Assembly (NCBI GenBank): GCA_945861245.1
Contig: CAMAUE010000001.1
Span: forward strand, 62,001 to 126,000
DNA length: 64,000 nt
Direction of reading: 5' to 3'
DNA from: Singulisphaera sp. GP187
Lineage (GTDB): Bacteria; Planctomycetota; Planctomycetia; Gemmatales; Gemmataceae
Positions 37,223-46,920 of the stretch are shown in pieces. Positions within the stretch are counted from its first letter, which is position 1. The number at the start of each line of letters is the position of its first letter. The notes under the pieces were generated by a model. It ran no database searches and was not told the origin of the DNA. It was given only the letters and a program-made list of their open reading frames with translations. A program made the translations under genes and the position numbers.

Positions 37223-39408
37223 TTGTTGTCTCCCTTTGCAATTCGGCTGACGATTTCCTGGATACGCAATTGACGCTCGGCCAAGTTCCGCAGTTCCGTA
37301 ACCGTCTGCGGATCGCGGGTCTGTTCCTCGCCAGGGAACCGTTTCGCATAACCGACGGTACGGTCATTGACGCGTTTCTGGAGCGAACGAACCATCTTCA
37401 ATTCCTGGATCAACTCAAGCAGCTTCTTGTCGCCTTGTCCTCCCTTGCCCGCTTTGCCAGCTTTTCCCGGCTTACTATCGGATTTATTGTCTTCTTGGGC
37501 TTTCTTGAGGGCGTCGATCATTTCCTTGAGTGTGTCGATAATGTCGCGTTCGATACCTTGCGTAACGCCGGCGACATCAGTCAATTCGAGCCGCTTCTGC
37601 ACATGAATCATGTCCTGGCGAATTTGCTGGAATACTTCAGGGAAGGCGACGGCGGACCCTTCGGATTCCAGTATCGTGATGCATTTGTTGCATTCCTGCA
37701 CGATGTCCTTCTGCTTGTCGGCCAAGCCGAGCGATGCGAGCTTGTTGTCGCGGTTGGGTTTCTTGTCGGCGTTCTTGAGAATCGACCTGTCGGTGTCTTC
37801 CGTGCCGAGGAGAACCTGTTTCTGCATCTCAAGCATCTTTACGCAACGATTTTCGAGGGCGGCGAGGACGCGTTCGATTTCTTCTTCACGCAACTGCTGA
37901 AGGAGCTTTTCGAGGCGTTTCTTCGCGGCCTCAAGCTCCTTGATCGCGTTGGCCTGCTTGTCGCTCGCCTGCTTGTTGTCGCCCTTATTGATATTGTCGG
38001 TGGCGGCCTTCTGCTCGTAGCCAGCTTCTTCGATCTTCTTCTTGGTTTGCTGCACTTCCTGATCTTGCTTGTCGCCGCTCGGCGGGTTGTTGGCCTGGGG
38101 TGGTTCGCCACCCTTTTGCTGGGGCTGCTGAGCCTGCTGGCCCGGCATTGGCGGCGCACCACCGTCTTTAGCCTCGCCCTGACCGGACTTGGAATCGCCA
38201 GGCTTGGCATCGCCTTGCTTGGCTTCGCCGCCCTTGTCGCTCGGCTTGGCGTCGCCGGGCTTGGCCTGAGCAGCTTCTTTGCCGCCGGCTTTAGCTTCTT
38301 TGGCGCCGCCTTGCTTGGCATCTGGCTGACCGGGCTTGGCCTGGCTGTCGGGCTTACCCTGAGCTTTTTCGCCGCCCGCTTTCTTGTCCTCGCCTGGCTT
38401 CGCGGCTCCTTGCGGGCCGTCTTTTTTATCGCCGTCGGCTTTGGCGCTGCCTTCTTGGCCCTTCATCGGAGATTTCTCGCCTGCATTGGGCTTGGCGGAA
38501 CCTTCCTGGCCTTTGCCAGCATTCTTATCGTCTTTGGCACCGGGCTTGGCGTCGCCCTCTTTACCGGATTTGTCGCCAGGCTTCGCGTCGGACTTTTTGC
38601 CTTCGCCAGCCTTCGGATCCTGGCCGGGCTTTGCTTCGCCTTTGGCGCCCTTGGCTTCTGGACCGGCTTGCTTGGCCTCGCCTCGTTTGGTTTCTTTTTG
38701 CTCCCGGCCATCGTTCTTCGATTCGCCCTTGCTGCCTTCTTCTTTGCCGGGGTCTTTGTTCTCGCCCTTCAGGTTAGCCGCCTCGCCGGCTTTGCTGTCC
38801 TTTTTCAGGAATTGATCGATACTCTTGCCGATCTCGGCGGTCTTCTTGTTGACTCCTTCTTGAATCTGCTTCAACTCATCTTTGTCGGTCTTGTTGCGAT
38901 CGGTCTGTCCCTGGGCCGCACGTTGGGCGTCGATGGCCTTCTGAATCTGCAGAACGATCTTCGCAAGGTCTTCGCGATCTTTGGAGAAATCGAGCGAACG
39001 ATCCTGCAGCATGTCGTAGATCTTTTTCAGCCGTTCAGCGAGCAAGGCGCTTTGTTCCTTGGCCTTGATCGCGTCGGTCGTTGTCGTGAACTTGGCCAAG
39101 CGCAGGATCTCGATCATCTTTGAAAATTCCTGGTTGATCGCCAGGTTCTTGCATTCGTCGATGACCTTGTCGAGCACTTCCGCGCGGCGTTTTTCTTCGG
39201 GCGTGCCACGCGAGAGACGCTGTTTCAAGCGTAACAGCGCGTCCTGAAAGTCCGCGAACCCGCGGGCCAGTTGTTGTTCGGTCGTGATGATTTCGCCGGT
39301 GTCTGGGCCGGTGTTGCCCTTATTCGGCTGAGTGGTGGATTGCTGGGCCAACGCAAATAGCGTGATCGCCATGAAGCCAATGCTGGCCAACAAAAGACGC
39401 GCTTTCAT
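37219..39408 (-). CDS. Secreted coiled-coil protein with long Lys/Gly/Pro-rich low-complexity region
   Basis: 729 residues; signal peptide MKARLLLASIGFMAITLFALAQ; a strong ggaggac ribosome site precedes ATG 39408. Residues about 45-210 and 450-700 are helical and charged. Between them about 230 residues repeat KPGDAK, GEAKPG, KGGEAK-type units. The C-terminal block (LLELIQELKMVRSLQKRVNDRT, ELRNLAERQLRIQEIVSRI) recurs in planctomycete genes at this position in such clusters. Probably spans or crosslinks within the periplasm. It precedes and is coupled to the helical-repeat gene. The opposite strand shows a 617-codon open frame that is a by-product of the composition. Confidence 0.82.
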   Translation of the reverse strand: MKARLLLASIGFMAITLFALAQQSTTQPNKGNTGPDTGEIITTEQQLARGFADFQDALLRLKQRLSRGTPEEKRRAEVLDKVIDECKNLAINQEFSKMIEILRLAKFTTTTDAIKAKEQSALLAERLKKIYDMLQDRSLDFSKDREDLAKIVLQIQKAIDAQRAAQGQTDRNKTDKDELKQIQEGVNKKTAEIGKSIDQFLKKDSKAGEAANLKGENKDPGKEEGSKGESKNDGREQKETKRGEAKQAGPEAKGAKGEAKPGQDPKAGEGKKSDAKPGDKSGKEGDAKPGAKDDKNAGKGQEGSAKPNAGEKSPMKGQEGSAKADGDKKDGPQGAAKPGEDKKAGGEKAQGKPDSQAKPGQPDAKQGGAKEAKAGGKEAAQAKPGDAKPSDKGGEAKQGDAKPGDSKSGQGEAKDGGAPPMPGQQAQQPQQKGGEPPQANNPPSGDKQDQEVQQTKKKIEEAGYEQKAATDNINKGDNKQASDKQANAIKELEAAKKRLEKLLQQLREEEIERVLAALENRCVKMLEMQKQVLLGTEDTDRSILKNADKKPNRDNKLASLGLADKQKDIVQECNKCITILESEGSAVAFPEVFQQIRQDMIHVQKRLELTDVAGVTQGIERDIIDTLKEMIDALKKAQEDNKSDSKPGKAGKAGKGGQGDKKLLELIQELKMVRSLQKRVNDRTVGYAKRFPGEEQTRDPQTVTELRNLAERQLRIQEIVSRIAKGDNK
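38090..38780 (-). repeat. Low-complexity coding repeat (GEAKPG-like)
   Basis: Irregular short repeats built from gcc/ggc/aag/gac codons coding for Lys, Gly, Pro, Ala, Asp and Glu. No spacer-repeat structure. Confidence 0.8.
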
Positions 39409-39460
39409 AGAACAAGTCCTCCCCATGCTTGGGTGACAAACCTTAGCGGTTTCGCGTTGC

Positions 39461-39487
39461 CTCACCCATGTTTCTTACATGAGTGAG
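39461..39487. promoter_or_regulatory. Small inverted repeat in the leader of the coiled-coil gene
   Basis: ctcacccatg (39461-39470) pairs with catgagtgag (39478-39487), one mismatch, 7-base loop, 53 bases before the ATG on the minus strand. It could be an operator or leader hairpin; no function shown. Confidence 0.3.
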
Positions 39488-39642
39488 ACGATTTTGGACA
39501 CGGTGTGCTCGTCAACGGCGATATTATGACGAACTGAATTCAATCTCCCAACAAAATTCACAAAAAAACGCATAAGGCTCATTGGCAAATAGTCGTAGTA
39601 GCCAGCCCAACGCATCTTTGTCTAATTTACCATAAATGGCCA

Positions 39643-42600
39643 TCAAGTAATAGGTTGGAAATCGGTATTATCGACAAATTCCGCCGATTCCACCAGTCGA
39701 TCCCTGGCCATTCGCTTTCGCCAGGCAACATCCAACTGTGAGCTTTGGATACTGCACGTGGATCGACTTGGTTGGTTCGAGCTTGAGTGCCGGCCAAGGG
39801 CCGCTTGATGCCCGTGCCCTTCGCCGGCGCTAAGGCTCGGAAAGAGCGTTCCGTTCAGCTGGCTCGTTTTCTCTGGAGGTAGCTTAGGCTGTTCCTTTTT
39901 TGGCGTCAGGTCGTCCTTCAGGAGGTTCTCCAGCTCTTTCTGGACGATATCGAGGTAAATCTGGTTGAACAAGCGCGTCTTGTCACGCTGAATGCGTTCG
40001 AGCTCGGCGATCAGGGCGATTAATTTGCTCTCGACGATGCCTTCGCTCATCGCATCGAGCACGAGTCTGATTTCAAAGCTCAGCTTTCGCATCTGCCTGT
40101 CAGCATCATTGATATTGAGCGCGTGCTGCTTGCCGTCCGGCTTTCGCTTGAACCCGTGCTCCTCTTCGATCAGCGATATGACCTTTCCAAACGCGTCCTC
40201 GGCACGCGGGGAACTGCCGCTGCCCGCTTCTGCCGGGTTGGCGACGAGGATGCTATCGAGCGGCCAAAAGATACTGTCTTGAATTCTGGACATACGACTC
40301 GATTTCACGCGGTTCACTTTCATTTCGCGAACGATGTTCTCGTAGGCCTTGTGCACGTCGCGAACCTTATTGCCCGATGTGCCCAGCGCCGTTCGGATTT
40401 CGTTCATGCGGATGAGCAGGTTGTCCATGTCGGTGTTCGGATCGCGCGTCTTGACGGATTGCTCGCTCAGGCTGAGGACGGCATTATCGACGAGATCCTT
40501 GGCGGATTCAAGTTTCTCGAATAACGTCTCCTCTTCAAGGGCGATTTGCGAGAGAAGTTCGTTCTCGCTGACGACGATGAATTTCACGTAGCCGTTCTTG
40601 TTGCGGCGCAGGCTGCCGCGGATCGCCTTGCGAACTTGTTTGCCGGTCTCGGGATCGCGATATTCCAAGTCGTGGGCCTGGCCAGTCTCGACGTTGTTAT
40701 CGGTCGCCTGCACGCCGATTTCGAGGGCGAAGTGCAGCTGGCCGCCTTTTTCGATATCGACCGACTTGAGTTCATTGAGATACTTCTGCACATCGAAGCC
40801 CTCGTCGCCGCTAAACTCAAATTCCCAGCTCTGGGCGGTTCGGCGTTTCGTCAGCATCTCGGCAATCTGGTTTGGGAAGATCATGCCCGCCTCGCGATTG
40901 CGGACGTTCTCCTCGAAGCGTTCCGCCATCACAAAGCCTTCCTTGAAGCCTTGCGATTGACGCACATCGGCGGCGATATGGTCAGCGGATTGGGCGACCC
41001 ATAACGGCCCGAAATGCCAGGACTGTGGGTTCCCAGGCCAATACTGAAAATTACTTACCGCCCAGGCGGCGTGGTAACGGCGAGCCGCCTGATCGATTTC
41101 CAGCGACGGCAGCTTCTTGTTCGACCCACCGCCGGCGACAAGTTCAAAGTCCACCTTGCGAACCTTATAGTGATAGCCGACGGCGACCAGGCCGTAATCG
41201 TCCTTCACCGGGCACTCGAACGGGAGGCGGGCATCGGGCGTGATGAGGAACGAATTCGCAAGCTCCGCCTGTTCGCGGAAGTCGCGGGCCGGACCGTCTT
41301 TGTCTTTCTCCGAAGGCGTCGGCGCCTTGAATTTGGGTTTGCGAAGAATCGCATTGTAGACGTTCAAGTTGCCAATCTGCGGTTCAACGTCGAACGTGGA
41401 TTGCACGCGGAAGCGCCGTTTTCCTCGGATGTTGTCCACGTCGTGGAACTTGACGGTGAATTCGTGTTTGCGGGTAACGTTCGGCATTTCGATGCTGAAC
41501 CCCGAACCGTCCTTGTTGCGCGTCACTTTGCCTTTGAAGATATCGAAGCCCGCTTCGAGAACGGCTGGCTCTTCGACGGACAACGACTGGTCCTTTCGCA
41601 GAGGGCGGTCGGTGGCGACGCGAATTACCAAGTCGGCGCCGGTCGGCACGTCGATGGAGTTGACGTCGCCGCTCGTCGGTAGGTCGTAATCGCGCGTGAG
41701 ATGGCGATGGCCTCGCAGCGGCGTCTGGTCCGGTCCGCGCAAGCGGTGGTAGATGTAGGCCGGTTCGTCTTTGTCGATTTTGATCGTCGCCGGCGTGGGC
41801 GACGACACGAGTTCGAGATAGCGGTTCGGCGTCGCAAAATCACGCCCGAACACGCGGAACCGGAAGAACGTGGAATCCTTGACCGAATCGAGCGGAATGC
41901 TGTATTTGTTTCCCGTGTCAAGGTCGAACGAATCAAGATAGTTGACGCCTGTGAGTTCGATGCGTGCTTGCTCGATGTCTTGCTCCTCCAGCCGCATTCG
42001 CTCTGCCTTGCTGGCATTTTCGTCGATGATCCGTTCAAGCCCATACATGCGCACATTGATCGCTGTCGGAATGTCCAGCTTGCGGAACGTGCGATACATA
42101 CTTGGCGCGTCGGCCAACTCGTCAAGCTGTTTATAAACCTCTTCGAGATACGAGTAGTTGTCCTGGCCATTGGCCAAGTCGCGCAACATCGGCCTGGCCG
42201 ACTCGTTCTCCATTTGCAGCAGAAGTTTGTCCATGGTCCACTGGCGCCAGTCGAGCCATTTTTCGAGAGTAGCCTTGGCGTCGAGATCGCGGATCGCCCG
42301 TAGCGCCCGCGCACGCTGGCCGTCCAGCTTTACGTCAGGTTGTTTCGTCAGCATATCCAATTCGGCGAGGTAAGCGCGAATCTCCCGCGCCGGCCGCACG
42401 CGAACGTCCGTACCAAACACCGCATCGACCAAGTTCGGCTCCAGCTCATCTGGATCGACCTGCCAATGTTCAAAGGTTTCCGGCAGACGCACACGATCGA
42501 GCATCGCCTGATCGACAAAGCGATGCAAATCCTGCCAGTACAGCGGCCGCCAACCGTACGCCTTGGTGCGATCGGCAACGACGTATTGATACGCTCGAAC

Positions 42601-43467
42601 CTGCAGATCCTTGCGTTCCTTCGGCTCATCGCCCGGGATACGCATGATGCGAGGCTGCTTCTCCGACGGCTGAAAACGTTCGATTTCCAGGTAGGTACGG
42701 CGAGGCCAATAGCTGCTTTGCAAAAGTAGATTCCGCTCCGCCCAGATCGAGCCGACGTGGAAAAACCGCCAGCCGAACCCGATCGGCGATAGCCCCTTGT
42801 CCGCGAACGCGTAGGTCCCCGCGCAGACGAACAGCATACTTGCGAGCAGCAGACCGACGGTGCTGACGCCGACGAGTATCCACAACGTGACCAATCGGCT
42901 CCAGTTGAACACGCCGGACACGGGGAGCTTTTTCAGGGCAGCCACGGCTTCGAGAATTGTCCTTTCAACCATCGCTTGCGAGAAACCGTACTTCTTGGAA
43001 AGCATCGGATCGGCGAGCTCGATCGCCGTAATCAGGCGGTCGCCAAGTTGCTTCGGGAATCGGCGTTCGAGCACAAGGGCAACGGCGCGGTCGTTGAAAT
43101 CGCGCAGCCAGCGCAGGACGACCTTCGTGAATCCTAGTGCGGACAAACCGACCAGTACCACGACGAGCAACACCAACCGGATACCGACGCTAGTCACGCC
43201 GCTCGGGTCGAAATCGTTGAGTTCCTGCACCCAATCGACGCCGTGGAAGCCGATGCCTTCAAAGTAAAGTTGGTAGAGCCCGAAATCGAGCGCCAGCCCA
43301 AGCCAAAAAAGCGTCGAGATACACAGAATGATGAGGGCGACGCCTTCGAGGATGATATAGCGGCGAATATAAGCACGCACGGTTTGCAGCGGGCTGCGCA
43401 CCTTCCGCTGCGTGGAGTCGTGATCGAATGATTCCGTTTGTGTTGCCGTTGCCGATGCCGATGACAT
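39643..43467 (-). CDS. Large membrane-anchored DUF4175-like protein
   Basis: 1,274 residues from ATG 43467, preceded by a GGGAGGG ribosome site. Two membrane helices near residues 40-60 and 95-120 and a third near 195-225, with the intervening VLERRFPKQLGDRLITAIELADP typical of DUF4175-like membrane proteins, then a very large periplasmic region of beta domains (about 260-950) and a helical part (about 1000-1180, ALEEETLFEKLESAKDLVDNAV). The final 60 residues (Ser/His/Gln-rich) look unlike the rest and may reflect a late frameshift. Between the VWA protein and the coiled-coil protein in the Bat-like cluster. Function unknown. Confidence 0.8.
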   Translation of the reverse strand: MSSASATATQTESFDHDSTQRKVRSPLQTVRAYIRRYIILEGVALIILCISTLFWLGLALDFGLYQLYFEGIGFHGVDWVQELNDFDPSGVTSVGIRLVLLVVVLVGLSALGFTKVVLRWLRDFNDRAVALVLERRFPKQLGDRLITAIELADPMLSKKYGFSQAMVERTILEAVAALKKLPVSGVFNWSRLVTLWILVGVSTVGLLLASMLFVCAGTYAFADKGLSPIGFGWRFFHVGSIWAERNLLLQSSYWPRRTYLEIERFQPSEKQPRIMRIPGDEPKERKDLQVRAYQYVVADRTKAYGWRPLYWQDLHRFVDQAMLDRVRLPETFEHWQVDPDELEPNLVDAVFGTDVRVRPAREIRAYLAELDMLTKQPDVKLDGQRARALRAIRDLDAKATLEKWLDWRQWTMDKLLLQMENESARPMLRDLANGQDNYSYLEEVYKQLDELADAPSMYRTFRKLDIPTAINVRMYGLERIIDENASKAERMRLEEQDIEQARIELTGVNYLDSFDLDTGNKYSIPLDSVKDSTFFRFRVFGRDFATPNRYLELVSSPTPATIKIDKDEPAYIYHRLRGPDQTPLRGHRHLTRDYDLPTSGDVNSIDVPTGADLVIRVATDRPLRKDQSLSVEEPAVLEAGFDIFKGKVTRNKDGSGFSIEMPNVTRKHEFTVKFHDVDNIRGKRRFRVQSTFDVEPQIGNLNVYNAILRKPKFKAPTPSEKDKDGPARDFREQAELANSFLITPDARLPFECPVKDDYGLVAVGYHYKVRKVDFELVAGGGSNKKLPSLEIDQAARRYHAAWAVSNFQYWPGNPQSWHFGPLWVAQSADHIAADVRQSQGFKEGFVMAERFEENVRNREAGMIFPNQIAEMLTKRRTAQSWEFEFSGDEGFDVQKYLNELKSVDIEKGGQLHFALEIGVQATDNNVETGQAHDLEYRDPETGKQVRKAIRGSLRRNKNGYVKFIVVSENELLSQIALEEETLFEKLESAKDLVDNAVLSLSEQSVKTRDPNTDMDNLLIRMNEIRTALGTSGNKVRDVHKAYENIVREMKVNRVKSSRMSRIQDSIFWPLDSILVANPAEAGSGSSPRAEDAFGKVISLIEEEHGFKRKPDGKQHALNINDADRQMRKLSFEIRLVLDAMSEGIVESKLIALIAELERIQRDKTRLFNQIYLDIVQKELENLLKDDLTPKKEQPKLPPEKTSQLNGTLFPSLSAGEGHGHQAALGRHSSSNQPSRSTCSIQSSQLDVAWRKRMARDRLVESAEFVDNTDFQPIT

Positions 43468-43520
43468 TTTCAACGCCCTCCCGGGGGCTTTCGATTAAAC
43501 TTTGTCCGGAACATTTCTGC

Positions 43521-43596
43521 CCAAGCCCCAGGATGAGCGCAGCGCTTCCTGGGGGTTCGGACCCCCGCGAATCGCTACGCTCATCACGGGGCTTGG
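43521..43596. repeat. Palindromic element, family F
   Basis: ccaagccccaggatgagcgc (43521-43540) pairs with the mirror stretch ending at 43596 (three mismatches over 24 bases); inside is a second palindrome (gggggttcggaccccc). In the 142-base gap between two cluster genes. Confidence 0.8.
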
Positions 43597-43609
43597 ACAA
43601 AACCTAACA

Positions 43610-46600
43610 TCACGCCAGCCGTAGTAATTTGCGTGCCAGCCATTCGATACCGAGCAGGCTGACAAGCGTCATCATCACAAAAGAAAGCTGCACGGGCAGA
43701 TACTCGCTGAGCAGGTCGCTGAAGAAAAAATCGACGCCGACGATGCCCATCGAAATCGCGAAACAGATGCCGAAAAAAGCGAGCGCGTTGAGCGGTTGCC
43801 TCAGGATGAGGAGAAGTGCCACGCCAATCAATCCGATGACGAGGGGCATCAGGATTGCCAGCCATTTCGCGGACATCTCGGGCAGGCCGGTGTCGCCGCC
43901 CTGGTCCCACAAGCGTTCAAACTTGCCTTTGGTCGTTTCCATTTTCGGCGGCACGGGCTGAATGCACTTCGCCACCGCGCCAGCGTTTTGCAGTGGGAAG
44001 AACATTCGCTTTACGCCGCGATCACCGACGCCCGGCGCATCGACGGGAATCTGAATCGCCGACTCGATTTCCTTGCGCACCGCAGCGGGCAGCTTTTGTA
44101 GGAACGGCCCGGCATCGCTTGAAAGCTGATAGAGGTAGCCGAAGTTGGTACGGACGTTATCCATTTCCGGGTTCGGTTTGCGTACGATGACGTTTTGTCG
44201 CAGTGTCTCGTTAGTTCCCGGAACCGGCAGGCGGAATTCGTACTCGCCCGGTTCCGTTAGGCGGAACGTCTCCTGAAAGTAACCACGCCAGTCGTCGTCG
44301 CTGGGTTTCGGTTTCAAGTCGAACTTGCCGGTTTCGCCCTTGTCTTCTTGGAGCTTGTCGATCTTCTTGACAAACACCGTCGGCGTGAGGTCACGCGACA
44401 AAGCGAGCAGATCCTTGCCCTTCAAATGGGCTTCCACCAAGATTGGCCCAACGGGCACAGATCGCGCAATCAGCAGTCGGCCGTATTTCTTTTGTTGCGT
44501 GGCCCCAGCGGCGACGTAGCGGGCCATCTTGATCCATAGGCGTTCGTGGTAGCCGTCTTTAAACGACCGCAGCCGCCAGAACTCGCCTGAACCGACATAG
44601 AGCGTCTTGCCCGAACCGACGCGCATTGACACGAGGAACGGCTGCTCGTCCTTGCCCGAATTGATGCGTGCCTCCTTCGGCCCCGCAAACGCTGCGATCA
44701 CGGATGAATCGGGCTTCAATCGTTCGACAGGGTAGAAGGTGTAGACACCACGTCTCGGCCGTGCGGTTCCATCGGTTGGGCCTTTATAGTTTTCTTCGTT
44801 CCAGAAGAAAGCGTTCCAGCCTGCCGTCGGCGACTCGCCGGCCTCGTCGAGTTTGAGAAAGTCGAACTGTTTCGCCGCCGGCGAGAAATTCAACGCATAA
44901 GGCCTACTCGAATCATGGCCAAGTCCCGATCCGGGCAAACCCAGCGCGTGCAGGCGGCTATCCTTCAGGACGACGGGATAGATCGCCAGCAGGGCATTGA
45001 TGTCACGACCGGCAGGTCGTGCGAGCTGGAACGAATGCACCGGCCCAGCGACAAATATGACGCCGCCCGAATGTGTCTCCACCCATTCCTTGAGGTTCTT
45101 GAGTTGCTTGTCGCTCAGCTTCGACCAGTCGGGATCGAAGGCGATGATGATGTCATGATCCGTCAAGCTCATATGCTTTTGGCCGAGGTTCACACCGATC
45201 GTATTTGGGAAATCGCTGAGCATGCGCTCGGCTTCGACGTCCTGATCGACATGGTCCTCGCGGCCATTTTGCAGGCAGACGCACATCTCCATGCGTTTCT
45301 CGCTCATCTCCCGGAAGATAACGGTGCGGAGGAACTGATACTCGCGAGTCGCCCCGCTAGCGAACAGAAGCACGCGCAACGCCCGCTTTTGAATCTGCAC
45401 CTTTACCGGTTCGGTGACGTGGAATTTCTCCTTGAACGATTCTTTCGCATTCTTCGGCACGCGCGCCTTGAGATGCCATTCGCCTTCGAGTTGGCTGTCC
45501 TTGTCGTCCTTGGCGACGATCTTTTTTAGCTCTTGCACGTCGATCTCGAACTCGACGATTCCTTGCGGATGATCGCCCTGCCCTTTGAATGTGCCTTTAC
45601 GCGGCTCGAGATGGAACGGTTCTTCCTCAACCGGTTTGCCGGTGACGTCTTTCACGCGGCGTATCTCCAAAAGGACGTTGAAGTCCTCGCCGTGCAAACC
45701 CGTGCCGACGACAGTAACGCGGGCTGGGAACTTGTCATCGGGCCGCGTTTCCTCGGGCGCCTGAATATCGTCGATACGAATGGATGCCGGCAGACGGAAC
45801 TGGCCGACGCCGATCGTAATGACGGGAACCGATCGCCGCGAACCGCTGACGCGATTGATGAAATCGCTGCGCGCCTCGTCGCTGCCGATGTTCGATTGGC
45901 CATCGGAGATGACGACAATCGCCTGGAGCAGGCCATTACCTTCGAGCTTGTGCATTTGCAAGCAGGCGCCGGCGACGTTCGTGCCTGACTTCAGCCCGTC
46001 GATCAGATCGAGCCGGCGCTGGTATTCCGCCTGCTTCTCCTCGCGCAATTTCTCGTCCTTGATTTCGTCGAGCAGCGGATCTTTAACATGCTTTTTGTCG
46101 GGACTCAGCCATTTGGCCAAATCCTCGGACTTGATATTGTTCTTGCTGGTGAGTTGCAGGGCCTCGCCTTCATCGAGCACATGCCCAAAGCGATAGGCAG
46201 TCACCGGGGATTTCTGCAGAATCTGATCAATGAACGTGGACTCTTTGCCTTGCGTGTCCCTTTGGACTGCCGTCAGAAGCGAGACGATCTTATCCTGGCG
46301 TGTCGGCAGTTTATCGGGGTCCTGTCCTTCCTCGGGGAGATCGTCGCGCACGAACATGCTGCCCGATACGTCGAACAGAAAAATCACCTTGGCGTGATAT
46401 TCCTGTTGTTCAAAGTATTGGCAACCCGGCAACAGGAAGACGATGGCGAGAATGCCATACACGCAGAGACGCAGCGTGCCGAGGAAGATCGCCCACAGCC
46501 AATGCACGGAACGCGAATCGCGAATGTACATGAGCACGACGTACACCAACGCCACGCTGAGCAACGGCACGAGGATGACCAGCCAGGCGATGTCCTTGAC

Positions 46601-46828
46601 GTTGGTTACCAGTAGGAACGCGATCGGCAAATAGATGAGCGTCAGCGCCCCGACGATGCCGCCGCCGATGATCGCCGCGAGCCACTTGCGTTCCTGCCGA
46701 AAGAACACGATCAAAGACACGACGACGAAACCGAACATGACCGGCACAAAGATCGCCCAGATCGGGCATTCTTCGCTGAGCCGTTGCCAGAGGAACGTAT
46801 TCGTCGGTTGAATATTTTCAGGGTTCAT
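43610..46828 (-). CDS. VWA-domain membrane protein, BatB/BatA-like with C-terminal helices
   Basis: 1,072 residues. Four N-terminal membrane helices (IWAIFVPVMFGFVVVSLIVFF to about residue 135), then a von Willebrand A domain with intact MIDAS (FLFDVSGSMFV near 152; VVISDGQSN near 310), with a charged insertion. A middle region (450-850) has ALRVLLFASGATREYQFLRTV and a Gln-amidotransferase-like fold (SGGVIFVAGPVHSF). The chain ends with about three helices. Such proteins pair with MoxR ATPases. ATG at 46828; the ribosome site is weak (ggacctaacc). No sign of truncation. Confidence 0.85.
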   Translation of the reverse strand: MNPENIQPTNTFLWQRLSEECPIWAIFVPVMFGFVVVSLIVFFRQERKWLAAIIGGGIVGALTLIYLPIAFLLVTNVKDIAWLVILVPLLSVALVYVVLMYIRDSRSVHWLWAIFLGTLRLCVYGILAIVFLLPGCQYFEQQEYHAKVIFLFDVSGSMFVRDDLPEEGQDPDKLPTRQDKIVSLLTAVQRDTQGKESTFIDQILQKSPVTAYRFGHVLDEGEALQLTSKNNIKSEDLAKWLSPDKKHVKDPLLDEIKDEKLREEKQAEYQRRLDLIDGLKSGTNVAGACLQMHKLEGNGLLQAIVVISDGQSNIGSDEARSDFINRVSGSRRSVPVITIGVGQFRLPASIRIDDIQAPEETRPDDKFPARVTVVGTGLHGEDFNVLLEIRRVKDVTGKPVEEEPFHLEPRKGTFKGQGDHPQGIVEFEIDVQELKKIVAKDDKDSQLEGEWHLKARVPKNAKESFKEKFHVTEPVKVQIQKRALRVLLFASGATREYQFLRTVIFREMSEKRMEMCVCLQNGREDHVDQDVEAERMLSDFPNTIGVNLGQKHMSLTDHDIIIAFDPDWSKLSDKQLKNLKEWVETHSGGVIFVAGPVHSFQLARPAGRDINALLAIYPVVLKDSRLHALGLPGSGLGHDSSRPYALNFSPAAKQFDFLKLDEAGESPTAGWNAFFWNEENYKGPTDGTARPRRGVYTFYPVERLKPDSSVIAAFAGPKEARINSGKDEQPFLVSMRVGSGKTLYVGSGEFWRLRSFKDGYHERLWIKMARYVAAGATQQKKYGRLLIARSVPVGPILVEAHLKGKDLLALSRDLTPTVFVKKIDKLQEDKGETGKFDLKPKPSDDDWRGYFQETFRLTEPGEYEFRLPVPGTNETLRQNVIVRKPNPEMDNVRTNFGYLYQLSSDAGPFLQKLPAAVRKEIESAIQIPVDAPGVGDRGVKRMFFPLQNAGAVAKCIQPVPPKMETTKGKFERLWDQGGDTGLPEMSAKWLAILMPLVIGLIGVALLLILRQPLNALAFFGICFAISMGIVGVDFFFSDLLSEYLPVQLSFVMMTLVSLLGIEWLARKLLRLA

Positions 46829-46868
46829 GAGGTTAGGTCCGTTGCGATCATCGTCAAATAACGCGCCA

Positions 46869-46901
46869 ATGATGGCGGGTTCACAGGGTCTCCGCCATCA
46901 T
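46869..46901. repeat. Short perfect inverted repeat between two cluster genes
   Basis: atgatggcgg (46869-46878) and ccgccatcat (46892-46901) in the 92-base gap between the BatA-like and VWA genes. Could be a processing or attenuation hairpin. Confidence 0.55.
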
Positions 46902-46920
46902 CGGCGGGCTATTTTGCATG

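Noticed and set aside
37270-39123. 617-codon open frame on the plus strand
   Set aside because: It mirrors the low-complexity coiled-coil gene on the minus strand; its product is a hydrophobic composition artefact and it has no proper start site.
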